Assembly (NCBI RefSeq): GCF_963678975.1
Contig: NC_089273.1
Span: forward strand, 21,408,356-21,472,355
Length of the DNA: 64,000 nt
Reading direction: 5' to 3'
DNA from: Dysidea avara
Taxonomy: Eukaryota; Porifera; Demospongiae; Dictyoceratida; Dysideidae
A program made the translations under genes and the position numbers. The notes under the pieces are model-generated. The model did not search any database. It was given only the letters and a program-made list of their open reading frames with translations, and was not told the origin of the DNA. Below are positions 24,473 to 36,839 of this stretch, one piece after another (positions within the stretch are counted from its first letter, which is position 1; each line of letters opens with the position of its first letter).

Positions 24473-27400
24473 ATGAACTTGATAGTGATTGCTAGCAGCT
24501 TGTTGCTTTTCGAAGTTACTGCGGCTGTTCCGATTGATATGTTTTATAACTTTGGTCTCTTCCACGGTGATAAAGCACTGCCTAAAGGGTTTATGGAAAG
24601 ATCTGAACGAATAAGGCTAAAGGGTGGATTCAAATTTCTGGGAGATCGAATCTACAACATATGGGTGAGTTCATCTTGACTTCACGTAATTCACTCAGCA
24701 GCTATAGCTATCACGTAATGAATTATTTATGGCTAACTATACTATACGTTTGTGAATGGTGTAACTTTGTTGTTGCCAAATAATCAATCGTTTAATAATC
24801 AATCGTTTCCATAAAGGTTAGCGCCGTATAGGTGATGCGCGTCTGCATACCGGTGGTTAGCCGGCTCTGGCTTTTATACGGACTGAACCTACTGTAGGTG
24901 TGTTTATGCTTTAACTAACAATAGACACACTATGGGGAATTATGTTGTACAATATGCAAACCGCGAACGATTGTTTGGGAGTGGCAGTTTACATAGTGCG
25001 GTGTGGTCAATTAACCATCACACCGACTTTCCCATGGCAGTTTGGGTTTTTTTTTACTCTAATTAATGACATAAGATAAAACAGTACATAATAAACAAAA
25101 ACAAGTTATCTTAAATATGGGCCTCAGTGACCTGCACAGCAATCGGTGCCTCAGCAATGGGACAGCGCAAACTGGACCTGGCACCGTGAATGCACATAAT
25201 TGCAGACCTCAACAAAGAGAAGCTTAATTTACATCTCAACCATCCCATCACTATACTGCAGTTTGCGTTGGTGACTGCGTGCACACCAAAATTGATAATT
25301 GCAGTGTTGCTACTTTTCTGGCTCTGGGCTGATGCTTGTATAAAATGACCTGTAACTGAGGGCTTGATTATGAACGTGCAGATCTGGTGGGGGTGCATGA
25401 AGTATAGTGTAAGCTGCCACCAGTGGCCACTGTAATGTATTTGGTGGGGCTAGCTATGATGCTTAAAAAAAAGTCTATGTGCTAACTGCTGTTGTATGTT
25501 AGACAACCTTGAATATAACTGTCAGTAGTGAAAATCAATTGATATTGCAGCTGTAACTGATGGGAATTTACTGTCACTGCAGTATTGTTAAGCAATAGTT
25601 AGTCCATCAACTCACAATAATTTACAAAGATGTCATAAATTGAATATTCAGCCCTGAATGACTTGTGAGGTTTACTTGACTTGACACACTAGTTTTTTGT
25701 ACAGCAATGTTCATACCTTATCTAATGATATTCAGCATGCACAAACTTATTAGTCAACTAGAGACTGCTTAATTTTTGCAGAAGTTTATTATAAAAGTAA
25801 TTGACTGGAATTCATTGCTGCATTATATTACACAAGTGCTCATGGTTGATTTCATTACTAGCTACTAGATAAATGTGATAATTGTTTTTAATAACTAAAT
25901 TTTAGAAACCCTACTAATGTTGTAGAGCTATAAGATGTGTGAGCATTGCTACATGCAAGCTGCCAATGTGACTAGCATATCAGTAAACACTACCTTCACT
26001 GTCCATTGAGTAGCTGCTAGATGTTTTTAAGGACTCAGCCGTAGATGTGTATGCCCTTTAAAATAGTTTTGAGCCATACTGTATAAGCAAGCCATCTTAA
26101 TGTGTTTTTTGTCGTTGTCTCCCACTCTGTAGTCAAGAAGGTATGGCTATAGTCATTTGTTATAAGTGTGTGCACATAGTTTTAGCATTCAATAATGGAA
26201 AGTAAAGTGGCTGAAGCATGAGGTTGATCCAAGTATTACCAAGTACCGGAGCGCTTTATTTTAAAAGCAAGAAATGACTTTCTTAGGCACTAAAGATATC
26301 AAAATGTATCTATAATTTTTATTAGAAAAGACTGTAGGTGTTACATTTGATTGTGTCTGTAAAAATTGACTCGTTGCCCATTTGGTACTGTGGAAATGCC
26401 ACTTGTAGTATCAGTATTATTGCTAGCAGACCAGTTATTAATTAGTTACATCTACTAGTTTTTCACTGCAACAGTAATTCCTACCTTTCAGAACATTATG
26501 TGCGCAAGCGGCAAACAACTAGTTTAGTATGAAATTTTCATGATGATATACCTGACACTATTTGCTGCACCAATAGCACATTTTATGTGTTAATTAATCC
26601 AACAATTCAACACAATTTTAGCAAGTTGAATTTTCACTATATTAAATTCCTTATTGGCCAAAGTATATAGTGTGTGTGGCTCACCATACATATGGCTTGG
26701 GAAGAGCAGTTTTGCAAAAGTAGACTAGCTGTGATGAGCGAAATTCCGTAGTATGTTCATGTTGAGTCCTATGTCATGGGCAATAAAATACCAGCTTTCC
26801 CAGCATGTGGTTTTCTACAGACTTTCTCCCTTTTGTAAGTTTGTGGTTATGGAGAATTTATTTTAATGACTTTGTGGTTGCTGTGTTTGCTGTTTGGTAT
26901 CTTAGCATTTCCCCTTTTCAAAGCACCTACCCTAAAGTGTTTTTATATGATTACACACATGTTCAGTTGTGAAGAAAGTAATTCCTATTTATACCTTTGT
27001 CGCTTGAGTTTAGTACAGTGTAGGTTTACAACTTCTCTGAACAGTTGAAAAAGCACTTTATAGTTTTGCATGTCCATTGATTTACAGCATTGATTGTTTT
27101 GCATGCCCGGCTTACTTTGTGACAGTTGGATGTTGTTTGGAGATTATAATATAATGTGCACAGTAGAAGTGGATCTATACTTAGATAATTAAGTGATTAG
27201 GATCTAGAAATTATGCTCACCTATGCGTGTTTACTTACCAAGTAATAGTTGTAGCTTGTATAATTACTACCTTCTCATAATCTGACTTAAGTGTGTTCAC
27301 TGCAAAAGTACAGTGTGTTGGTCTCAGTAAACTATTGTGACTTGTGTAGACCACCATAAAGCTTGAAGTTATGCGTACATTCTTATCTACATGGGTGACC

Positions 27401-30400
27401 CAAATCTTTGATGCTTGAAAGTATACTTTACAAACAATGCTACTGAGATATAAGTTACTTTTTTATCCTTTTGCATGTCGTACAAATGTTGCTGTAAGTT
27501 GTCATAAAATACAATGTACAAATTATACCTAGTAAATATTCATTTCCTGTGTTTTCAGTGAATTCTCTGCGGTACTTTCAGTACTGTGTTTACAGGGTTA
27601 TAGAATACAATCAATTTAGAATTTTGTTTCCAAGGAGTTTACCATTTCAATTGTATAATTAAATTCAGTTGTCAAGACATGGTGAAATCTTGCAAGCTTT
27701 ATTGATTTAAAACTGATGAAATCAATGTATTCATGTGAAATCAGTTAAAAATTTTTGAATAGTGATGGATTCCTTGGTAACTTTAGTCCATATTGTCACA
27801 TTTGTATAGGTCACCACTGATGGTTACTTGGCATTGGATCACTTTACTGACCAGTTTGCATCAGAAATTAATCCATTTCCCTCCCCCACTGATGGATCAT
27901 TAATTGCACCATTTTTAGCAGATATCGACACTTCTGGAGTAGGAAACATCTACTACAGGCACATCACTGATGCTGACGACCCTACTTTAAAAGCTATTAA
28001 TGATGATGTTAATAATGCCAACTTTAAGGAGTTCAACAATGCATCCTTTAAGGCTAATATGGCTGTTATTGCTACATGGAACCAAGTCGGATACTTTCAT
28101 GGCCATTCGGATAAGGTTATTATTTTTGTGTGTACGAGTGTGCATGCTGTCATCTAAAATAATCTGCAATGTTGTATGTAGGTTGATTGTTAAGGGGTGA
28201 AATAAAATTGTGTGTATCAATATTGGTAGTTGCAGATTGCTACACTGGAAAGTGTGTGTGTGTGTGAAGTACTTTATTAAAACAATCATGATTGTGATAG
28301 ATCAGTCATGTGTGCTTCACTATTACTGTACAACAGGAAGTACTTGCTTAAATATGAAGACATTTAAATAATGATCTTGCTTATGCTTGCTGCATTGTAA
28401 ACAAATATGTAATATTCATACCATTGGGGCTACAGAAATTGTATTCAAACTCTCCGTAAGCTGGGGAATATAAGTTTAATTGATTCAAAACTTGCTTCCC
28501 TGACTAATGGCTCAATTTAATTAAAAATCACACTTTATTTTTAGCATGCACAATTTTCGTTTTTCTCAGTGCGAAATAGGCTGGTTATTGCTGAGACAGT
28601 CACATATTTGTTAATTAATTATGTAGTGTACATATATGTATTGGATTGCATCCACGGTAAAAGAGTCAAATATACAAGTGTAACTGAGTTTCCTCGGCAA
28701 TAATCAGATCAGTTATTAGAATTGGTTACAATGAAGTGTCCACCAATCAGGTATTTGGTTAAATCTTTATCGTACATTGCTTATTAGTTTGGCTAGTTTA
28801 AGCGGTTTACAATGTCACCCTGGGTGAGTTTTTCCTTCTATCACCTTTCCTCACTTCAAATGATTAAATCAGTGAAGAAAGATTGATTTCCTACTGTGTC
28901 TTCAGCATGACTTAAACAAACATTCATAGCTTATGTTCTGGTTGGTGTACTGCAATGAAACAAACTCCTCTTGAGTTGGTGAATAAAACGATATTCAGTA
29001 TTTTTTTTACAAGAACAAAGCATTTATACTTATTTTTAAATAATAATACTCAAGTATTTTATCCTTTGTAATCAATGGGCTTAAGCGATTATGTCAGACT
29101 TTTGTGAATCCAGTCACAAATTGATAAACTCTGGAGATTTTATTACAGAAGATAATTTTTATTGTTTGAAATGTTTACCACATGAATTATAATGTATATG
29201 TATTTAATACGTACAAGAGATCATCCAATACATTGATGTTATTGTCTTTTTAATAGAACAATACATTTCAAGTTGTACTGGCCACTGATGATGTAAATGC
29301 TACTATTGCTATTTTCCATTATTTGGACAATGGATTAAACTGGTACCAGTTTGATGCAGACTATTATGATGACTATTCAGATGATGATTTAAGTGATAGT
29401 CAAGTCCAAGTAGGCTTCAACAAAGGAGGAATGAGTGGTGGTAGTGTACCATCTCTGATGGCTTATACACTCTCTCCAAAAGTGATTGAACTTGATAAAG
29501 GTTCAAATACTAAAATACTAGGACAATGGATATTTTCAATTGGTGATGATAATATTACTGAACCAGTTAATGGTAAACCAGACTCATTGATAGATTCTGT
29601 GTCAGCTGTGTTACTATGTTTGTAATCATATTGGTTATATCTATTTCTTAACTGCCAATGATGTCTATTTTAAACCAGCACAATTTCATTTTGCTATCCG
29701 CACAACTGGCTTGTGGCAGTTTCAAAGCTTGCTTACTTTGATACAATAGTCAATCTAATGGTATTTCATAATTCTCTTAGTAAAATAACTGTTAATGTTG
29801 ACAGATGCTGTAAAATTTGTTAGCGTTTACTCTGTGAAGGAATTTTAAGTTTAATGACCACGATATTAACTACGTAAAATCCTTTTCATCATTGTACCGT
29901 TGCTCTGTAAAAAGATAGTGAGATAGCACCTGTACAACATTAGCACTGCTAGTATCTTAACCAGATGGATGGCTAGAGCGTAATGGCATCATAAGCAAAA
30001 CGCGTTGCAACATCAGGGCTCAACCCTGATGTAGCATAGGGGTTGGCTCATCAAAGCTCAAATCAATAAAATCTATATACTATTAATTTCATTTTTGTAC
30101 AGTGTATAGCAAAGCGAAGATAAATTATGGGCATTTGTTTACGGTGCAGTAAAAACTAACTTTGCCATCGTCATTTCTTTGAAAAGGTCTCCTTTGTCCA
30201 CACAGAGAAGTACAGGGAAAACACTATACCTTAATGGATTTGCCAGTTTATGGTAAACAGATTGAGCCATGTCCGTCTTCACAGCTTGTTTCAGTCATGA
30301 GTTATGATCAATTAATTAAGCAACTGTAATTTATTTGCCTGTATTGTCGCTGTACAAACAGTACTTGTCATAACTCCAAGACTATTCATCATAAAAGACC

Positions 30401-31793
30401 ATTTTGTAATGCTACATAATGGGTGGAAAACAAAGCTGAAAACAAAGCGGAATGCCTGTAGTAATTGATAGTTGAAGTAAGGAATGGATGAGTTTTACAT
30501 ATACCTTAGACTGTTATGCTCATACCTAATTTGAGCCCCTTAGTGACAATATACAGTACCACCCTAATGCAATGTCACAAGCTAAAGGGGTGTGGGAGCC
30601 GTTTCATTCATAGTTCTTTAGAGGTGGCAGCCATCTCGTTACTCACAAATGAAACAGCTGCCATTCAGAGTCAGTGGAGACACCTATATTTAGGGGGGCT
30701 TGGGGTCTAGCTTGGTGATGCCATGGCCTAGTTGTAAGTCGAAGACCCCAAAAAAAAGGTCATTAGGCCAAATTATTAGTTTCTCATCCTCCTGCACTCA
30801 AAATACCCGTGTGGGAGGGCTGATTTTTATTTTATTTTTTACTAACTAGGTGGCTGAATTAGTTAGCTAAAATGACTCAGACTGCAGTTTTCTTAGACTG
30901 CTCTAGTAAGGTACCAACTTTAAAAGCTGCTGGATGGCTGCACTAAGCCACCAGTGGTGCAAACATTCCTTGATGAGGTAAGTTTATGTGGCCTTACCTT
31001 ATGGCAATAGTTGTCATCTACTAACTAGACTATATCTCCTTATTTATAACTACATATGTAGCTTGCTACACTGCTCCATAAAAATACAGTGACTGCTCTA
31101 TTAGAGTACCTCGATCTTGACTGCTCTATTAGAGTACCTCGATCTTGACTGCTCTATTAGAGTATCTCAAATGATGTTACAGTGATTAAGCCTGGGCTCT
31201 TGATCACAGCTACAGATAATTTTTAGGGGGTCTAAGCCCCCCCTTTTTTACAGGAGTTGCAGCCCCCTTGGCCCCCCTTCTCCTGCCACCCCTGCCTTTA
31301 TTAGTGAGTTGTTTAATCGCACGCAGTTAGTGTTCACAACATTGCATTTGGGCAGTACCATAGATGTATTCTGAACTAGTTACGTTGTATTTTATCAAGT
31401 ACACAAAGTTTTATGGCCAAGCTGTTTTTTTTTTTACACAGGGTATTTCTTTTGTGGCATATATTAAGCACAACATCTGTTCATATGTATCCCTACTCAT
31501 TGATTGCTATTAAATTTTAATAATATATTATAGTAACATTTTTTTTGTTATTAGTTGTTTGTGGAAAATCTGTCCAAAAGTGTTTAAGAAAAGGTAAATG
31601 TAAAAAACGTCTAAGACAGTTCAGGGAATCTTGTAATTATTTATGGGAGGAGGATTCATCAGTGTGCTCATCATCTTGTAAAAGATCTGTCAGAAGGCTT
31701 ATTAATAATAAGCAAGGAAAAAACCTTTGGTATTGCACATACCATTTTGGATTTTGGAATAAATTAAGGAATACTTTTAATGACAAGTGTTAA
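24473..31793 (+). CDS. Secreted NIDO-domain protein with Cys-rich GDNF/GAS1-like tail
   Basis: Four exons join in frame to 350 codons: 24473-24664 (donor GTGAGT, phase 0), 27810-28115 (acceptor TATAG, donor GTTATT, phase 0), 29257-29572 (acceptor AATAG, donor GTAAAC, phase 1) and 31555-31793 (acceptor TTATTAG, stop TAA). The N-terminus MNLIVIASSLLLFEVTAA is a signal peptide. Residues about 20-265 match the NIDO domain of nidogen and mucin-4-like proteins: FGLFHGDKALP, VTTDGYLAL, SLIAPFLADIDTSGVGNIYY, VIATWNQVGYF, NNTFQVVLATDD and GQWIFSIGDD. The last exon holds eight cysteines in a basic segment (KCLRKGKCKKRLRQFRESC, CSSSCKRSVRRL, LWYC) resembling a GDNF/GAS1 (GFR-alpha-like) repeat. It probably acts in extracellular matrix or adhesion. 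The C-terminal family assignment is tentative. Confidence 0.8.
24665..27809 (+). other. Intron 1 of the NIDO gene
   Basis: This is a 3.1-kb AT-rich intron. Apart from one lone miniature-element end near 26748 I see no exon or terminal-repeat element. A 95-codon antisense open stretch (25111-25398) has no recognisable domain. Confidence 0.55.
30673..31292. mobile_element. Core-sharing miniature element D, inside NIDO intron 3
   Basis: From CAGTGGAGACACC to CTGCCACCCCTG the segment has the G-run and C-run ends of this group and the inner core in plus-strand order: an A tract followed by GGTCATTAGG, GTAGCTTGCTACACTGCTCC, then three tandem copies of the 27-bp motif (GACTGCTCTATTAGAGTACC, 31090-31170). 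Its ends are less well matched than those of the other copies, and no target duplication is visible, so the boundaries are approximate. Confidence 0.55.
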
Positions 31794-31929
31794 CAATTTA
31801 TATAATTTGATACTGACACTAATATTGTACAACTGTTCGCTTTTCATTTGTAATCAGACATCATGCATGTTTATTTTAATGTTCATATATTCATCATGTG
31901 GTTTATTATTTTATCATGTTGGTACATGC

Positions 31930-31935
31930 AATAAA
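31930..31935 (+). terminator. Polyadenylation signal of the NIDO gene
   Basis: AATAAA occurs 137 bases after the stop codon at 31793, in a T-rich 3' region. It is the first good signal downstream of the stop. Confidence 0.5.
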
Positions 31936-31939
31936 CTAT

Positions 31940-32354
31940 ATAAAGATCAGTTAAACCACGTAGGGAGTATCTAGGGATTAATAAAGCACATACCTACCAA
32001 ATATTAACTAGTTACAGTACATACAGTAAGTAGTAGTAGCTACATGTATGATTGTACTTTATACTGTATAATGGTGATGAGAGCATAGGGAATCAAAGGC
32101 TGGACTCTTAAAAGTCAATGAAAGTGATTAAATTTTAAATAAGAGCATGACTTATTAAAATCAAAATACTATAATAGAATAATCAACAACTATAATGGCA
32201 CATCTAACGAGGCACTGTTGCTAAAAGGAAATGTAATGGTTGAGTCTCATAGTCCTACCATTCTGATCATCCTGCCATACCAAAGCTGAAAATTTCTATT
32301 GGTGCTTCAAACACAATAAGGACTTAGTCACATGTGCCATTTTGAATCCATAAT
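31940..32354. other. Intergenic stretch, nothing recognised
   Basis: AT-rich sequence between the NIDO gene and the hAT miniature element, with no ORF or repeat I can support. Confidence 0.5.
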
Positions 32355-32362
32355 GTTGATAT

Positions 32363-33023
32363 TAGAGGTGTACCGATAATCTGATCAGCCACCGATATGA
32401 TTTTTTTTTACCAATATCGGTATCGGTACAGAACAGCAGGAGAACCAATATCGCTACCGATATTTATACAGTAGTAATAGTTAGTACATAAACGAATTAT
32501 GCATTGGTTTTCTCCGCTATCCATGTGGCTCTGGCTTATTGTTCACTCTGGAACAAGCGCTACGCTATGAGAAGCCATACAAATACACGTGATTCTGGTG
32601 TTTGTTGCTGGAAAGCTTATTACAGTCTTTACAAATGAAGCAGTTGTAGAGTACCTTTGTAATAAAAGAAGGATCACAGGATAACCAAGCAAACTTGCTG
32701 TACCAGCTTTCTTACAAGCCATTAGAATGCAGAGTAATGCAGAAATATCCGTTTAAGGCTTCATGGGAGTATACATAAAAATGTTTGTGGGTGCCTAATT
32801 GCCTGCAGCTGGATTGCACAATAGAAACTCAAGCTGTATACCACCACAGGCAGAGTATAGCAATGAATACATGCACATGCTATTGTAGGGTAGGTATGTG
32901 TACACTTTCGTTTGCTTAAAATGTGAATGAAAATATTGGATCGACTATTGGTTATCGGCTTCTTTTGGTTGCATCAATATCGGATATTGGTACATGCCAA
33001 AAACCCATGTTGGTACACCTCTA
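32363..33023. mobile_element. hAT miniature element
   Basis: Terminal repeats TAGAGGTGTACC are inverted at both ends and flanked by a perfect 8-bp duplication GTTGATAT (32355-32362, 33024-33031). Subterminal ATCGG/CCGAT-rich repeats are present at each end. No ORF. The ends resemble those of the element at 4444-4767. Confidence 0.88.
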
Positions 33024-33083
33024 GTTGATATGGCCCTGACTGGGCTTACACAAATAGTATAGACTGCTTTTCCAGCTATATAT

Positions 33084-33411
33084 ATCTAATCCAAAACAGC
33101 CAAGCTGTAAAAAAAGAGTGCGGCCCTGAGAAAGGCTATGGTGGAAAAAGATGTGAAATCCAAGGTGGTGGCCAAGAAATGGCTGTGATGGTAGGTTAAC
33201 GGTAAAAATTTTAATAACGACAATTCAAGTGAATTTTGTGCCAAGACCAAGCGGCACCAAATTCACCTGAATTGTTGTTATTAAAATTTTTACAATTAAC
33301 CTACCATCACAGCCATTTCTTGGCCGCCACCTTGGATTTCACATCTTTTTCCACCATAGCCTTTCTCAGGGCCGCACTCTTTTTTTACAGCTTGGCTGTT
33401 TTGGATTAGAT
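33084..33411. repeat. Near-perfect hairpin with 159-bp arms
   Basis: Left arm 33084-33242 and right arm 33253-33411 are inverse copies with only about half a dozen mismatches, separated by 10 bases. The arms carry CCAAAACAGCCAAGCTGTAA, AGTGCGGCCCTGAGAAAGG and GGTGGTGGCCAAGAAATGGC. Degenerate single-arm relatives lie at about 40435-40515 and 40770-40940. It directly precedes the minisatellite array. Such a foldback could be the end of a transposon or a region prone to hairpin formation. Confidence 0.9.
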
Positions 33412-33517
33412 TTCACTTCTTTTTGTATTTGTATACCCCAAAGCCGGCCTATGGCTGGCTTTAGGGCTTTTTAACCTGTCATTTTTTCTTTACTACAGGA
33501 AGAAGAAAAGATGAAGC

Positions 33518-36500
33518 AGGGTGATTTCTTTGTAGCTGACCTCTCTGCAAGGTGATCCTTCTAGCTGATCTCTCTACCGGATGACTTGTTTGTAGCTGAA
33601 CTCTCTACAGGGTGATTTGTTTGTAGCTGAACTCTCTACAAGATAATTTCTTCTAGCTGATCTTTCTACAGGGTGATTTGTTTTAGCTGAATTCTCTACA
33701 GGGCAATTTGTTTGCAGCTAAACTGTTGAACTCTCTACAACGTAACTTCTTCTAGCTGAACTCTCTACGGGTGGCTTGTTTCTAGCTGAACTCTCTACAG
33801 GGTGATTTGTTTTTAGCTGAACTCTCTACAAGGTAACTTCTTCTAGCTGATCTTTCTACAGGGTGATTTGTTTCTAGCTGAATTCTCTACAGGGCAATTT
33901 GTTTGCAGCTGAACTCTCTATATGGTAGTTTCTTTGTAGCTGAACTCTCTACAATGTGACTTCTTCTAGCTGAACTCTCTACAGGGTGACTTGTTTCTAG
34001 CTGATCTCTCTACAGTGTAACTTGTTTCTAGCTGAACTCTCTACAGGGTGATTTGTTTGTAACTGAATTTTCTACAAGGTAACTTCTTCTAGCTGATCTT
34101 TCTACAGGGTGATTTGTTTGTCTCTACAGGGCAATTTGTTTGCAGCTGAACTCTCTACATGGTAGTTTCTTTGTAGCTGAACTCTCTACAATGTAACTTC
34201 TTCTAGCTGAACTCTCTACAGGGTGACTTGTTTCTAGCTGAACTCTCTACAGGGTGATTTGTTTGTAGCTGAACTCTCTACAAGGTAACTTCTTCTAGCT
34301 GATCTTTCTACAGGGTGATTTGTTTGTCTCTACAGGGCAATTTGTTTGCAGCTGAACTCTCTACATTGTAGTTTCTTTGTAGCTGAACTCTCTACAATAT
34401 AACTTCTTCTAGCTGAACTCTCTACAGGGTAACTTGTTTCTAGCTGAACTCTCTACAGGGTGATTTGTTTGTAGCTGAACTCTCTACAAGGTAACTTCTT
34501 CTAGCTGATCTTTCTACAGGGTGATTTGTTTGTAGCTGCATTCTCTACAGGGTGATTTGTTTGCTGCTGAACTCTCTACATTGTAGTTTCTTTGTAGCTG
34601 AACTCTCTACAATGTAACTTCTTCTAGCTGAACTCTCTACGGGTGACTTGTTTCTAGCAGCTGATCTCTCTACAGGGTGACTTGTTTCTAGCTGAACTCT
34701 CTACAGGGTGATTTGTTTCTAGCTGAACTCTCTACAAGGTAACGTCTTCTAGCTGATCTTTCTACAGGGTGATTTGTTTGTAGCTGAACTCTCTACAAGG
34801 TAACTTCTTCTAGCTGATCTTTCTACAGGGTGATTTGTTTGTAGCTGAACTCTCTACAAGGTAACTTCTTCTAGCTGAACTCTCTACAGGGTGATTTGTT
34901 TGTAGCTGAACGATCTACAAGGTAACGTCTTCTAGCTGATCTTTCTACAGGGTGATTTGTTTGTAGCTGAACTCTCTACAAGGTAACGTCTTCTAGCTGA
35001 TCTCTCTACAGGGTGACTTGTTTGTAGCTGAACTCTCTACAAGGTAACTTCTTCTAGCTGATCTTTCTACAGGGTGATTTGTTTGTAGCTGAACTCTCTA
35101 CAAGGTAACTTCTTCTAGCTGAACTCTCTACAGGGTGACTTGTTTCTAGCTGATCTCTCTACAGGGTGACTTGTTTCTAGCTGAACTCTCTACAGGATGA
35201 TTTGCTTGTAACTAAACTCTCTACAAGGTAACTTCTTCTAGCTGATCTTTCTACAAGGTGATTTGTCTGTAGCTGAATTCTCTACAGGGCAATTTGTTTG
35301 CTGCTGAACTCTCTACATGGTAGTTTCTTTGTAGCTGAACTCTCTACAATGTAACTTCTTCTAGCTGAACTCTCTACAGGGTGACTTGTTTGTAGCTGAA
35401 CTCTCTACAAGGTAACGTCTTCTAGCTGATCTTTCTACAGGGTGATTTGTTTGTCTCTACAGGGAAATTTGTTTGCAGCTGAACTCTCTACATGGTAGTT
35501 TCTTTGTAGCTGAACTCTCTACAATGTAACTTCTTCTAGCTGAATTCTCTACAGGGTGACTTGTTTGTAGCTGAACCCTCTACAGGGTGATTTGTTTGTA
35601 GCTGAACTCTCTACAAGGTAACTTCTTCTAGCTGATCTTTCTACAGGGTGATTTGTTTGTAGCTGAATTCTCTACAGTGAAATTTGTTTGCAGCTGAACT
35701 CTCTACATGGTAGTTTCTTTGTAGCTGAACTCTCTACAATGTAACTTCTTCTAGCTGAATTCTCTACAGGGTGACTTGTTTGTAGCTGAACCCTCTACAG
35801 GGTGATTTGTTTGTAGCTGAACTCTCTACAAGGTAACTTCTTCAAGCTGATCTTTCTACAGGGTGATTTGTTTGTAGCTGAATTCTCTACAGGGCAATTT
35901 GTTTGCAGCTGAACTCTCTACATGGTAGTTTCTTTGTAGCTGAACTCTCTACAATGTAACTTCTTCTAGCTGATCTCTCTACAGGGTGACTTGTTTCTAG
36001 CTGAACTCTCTACAAGGTAACTTGTTCTAGCTGATCTTTCTACAGGGTGATTTGTTTGTAGCTGAATTCTCTACAGGGCGATTTGTTTGCAGCTGAACTC
36101 TCTACATGGTAGTTTCTTTGTAGCTAAACTCTCTACAATGTAACTTCTTCTAGCTGAACTCTCTACAGGGTGACTTGTTTCTAGCTGATCTCTGTACAGG
36201 GTGACTTGTTCCTAGCTGAACTCTCTACAGGTGATTTGTTTGCATCTGAACTCTCTTACATGGTGGTTTCTTTGTAACTGAACTCTCTACAAAGTGACTT
36301 CTTCTAGCTGATCTATCTACAGGATGACTTGTTTCTAACTGAACTCTCTACAGTGTTATCTGTTCATAGCGGAACTTTCTACTGGGTGAATTGTTTGCAG
36401 CTAAACTCTTTGCATGATTGTTTCTTTGTAACTGAACTCTCTACAAGGTAACTTCTTCTAGCTGACCTCTCTACAGGATGACTTGTTTCTAACTGAACTC

Positions 36501-36793
36501 TCTACAGTGTGATCTGTTCATAGCGGAACTTTCTACACGGTGATTTGTTTGCAGCTAAACTCTTTGCATGATTGTTTCTTTGTAACTGAACTCTCTACAA
36601 GGTAACTTCTTCTAGCTGATCTCTCTACAGGGCAATTTGTTTGTAGCTGAATTCTCTACAGGGTGATTTATTTGAGCTGAACTCTCTACATGATGGCTTC
36701 TTTGTAGCTGAACTCTCTATTAGGTACCTTCTTCTAGCTGATCTGACTACAGGGTGACTTGTTTGTAGCTGAATTCCCTACAGAATAACTTGC
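33518..36793 (+). repeat. Minisatellite array, ~31-bp monomer, ~105 units
   Basis: The array consists of 30-31-bp units with the constant core AGCTGAACTCTCTACA and variable linkers (GGTGATTTGTTTGT, GGTAACTTCTTCT, GGCAATTTGTTTGC, GGTAGTTTCTTTGT). The linker types recur in a set order, giving a higher-order period of about six units. Units at both edges are more diverged (for example after 36240), as is usual when the centre is homogenised. There is no coding frame. Outlying copies occur at 38760-38873 (same strand) and 40110-40245 (opposite strand). Confidence 0.95.
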
Positions 36794-36839
36794 AATGTAA
36801 TATAACTGTGTAAATTATACATGCAGCTGAATGCTTTTT

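Noticed and set aside
25111-25398. 95-codon antisense open stretch in NIDO intron 1
   Set aside because: No recognisable domain, no splice or polyadenylation context, chance length for this AT content.
29960-30060. tRNA-like or SINE-like sequence (TGGCTAGAGCG and GGGCTCAACCCTGA)
   Set aside because: Loose A-box and B-box matches exist, but no acceptor stem or anticodon arm can be drawn, and no tail or target duplication is visible.
30516-30710. 64-codon plus-strand ORF
   Set aside because: It lies in intron 3 of the NIDO gene and overlaps the start of miniature element D, with no domain.
33518-36793. CRISPR-like array
   Set aside because: Units of about 31 bp directly abut with no unique spacers, and the genome is eukaryotic. 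It is a minisatellite.
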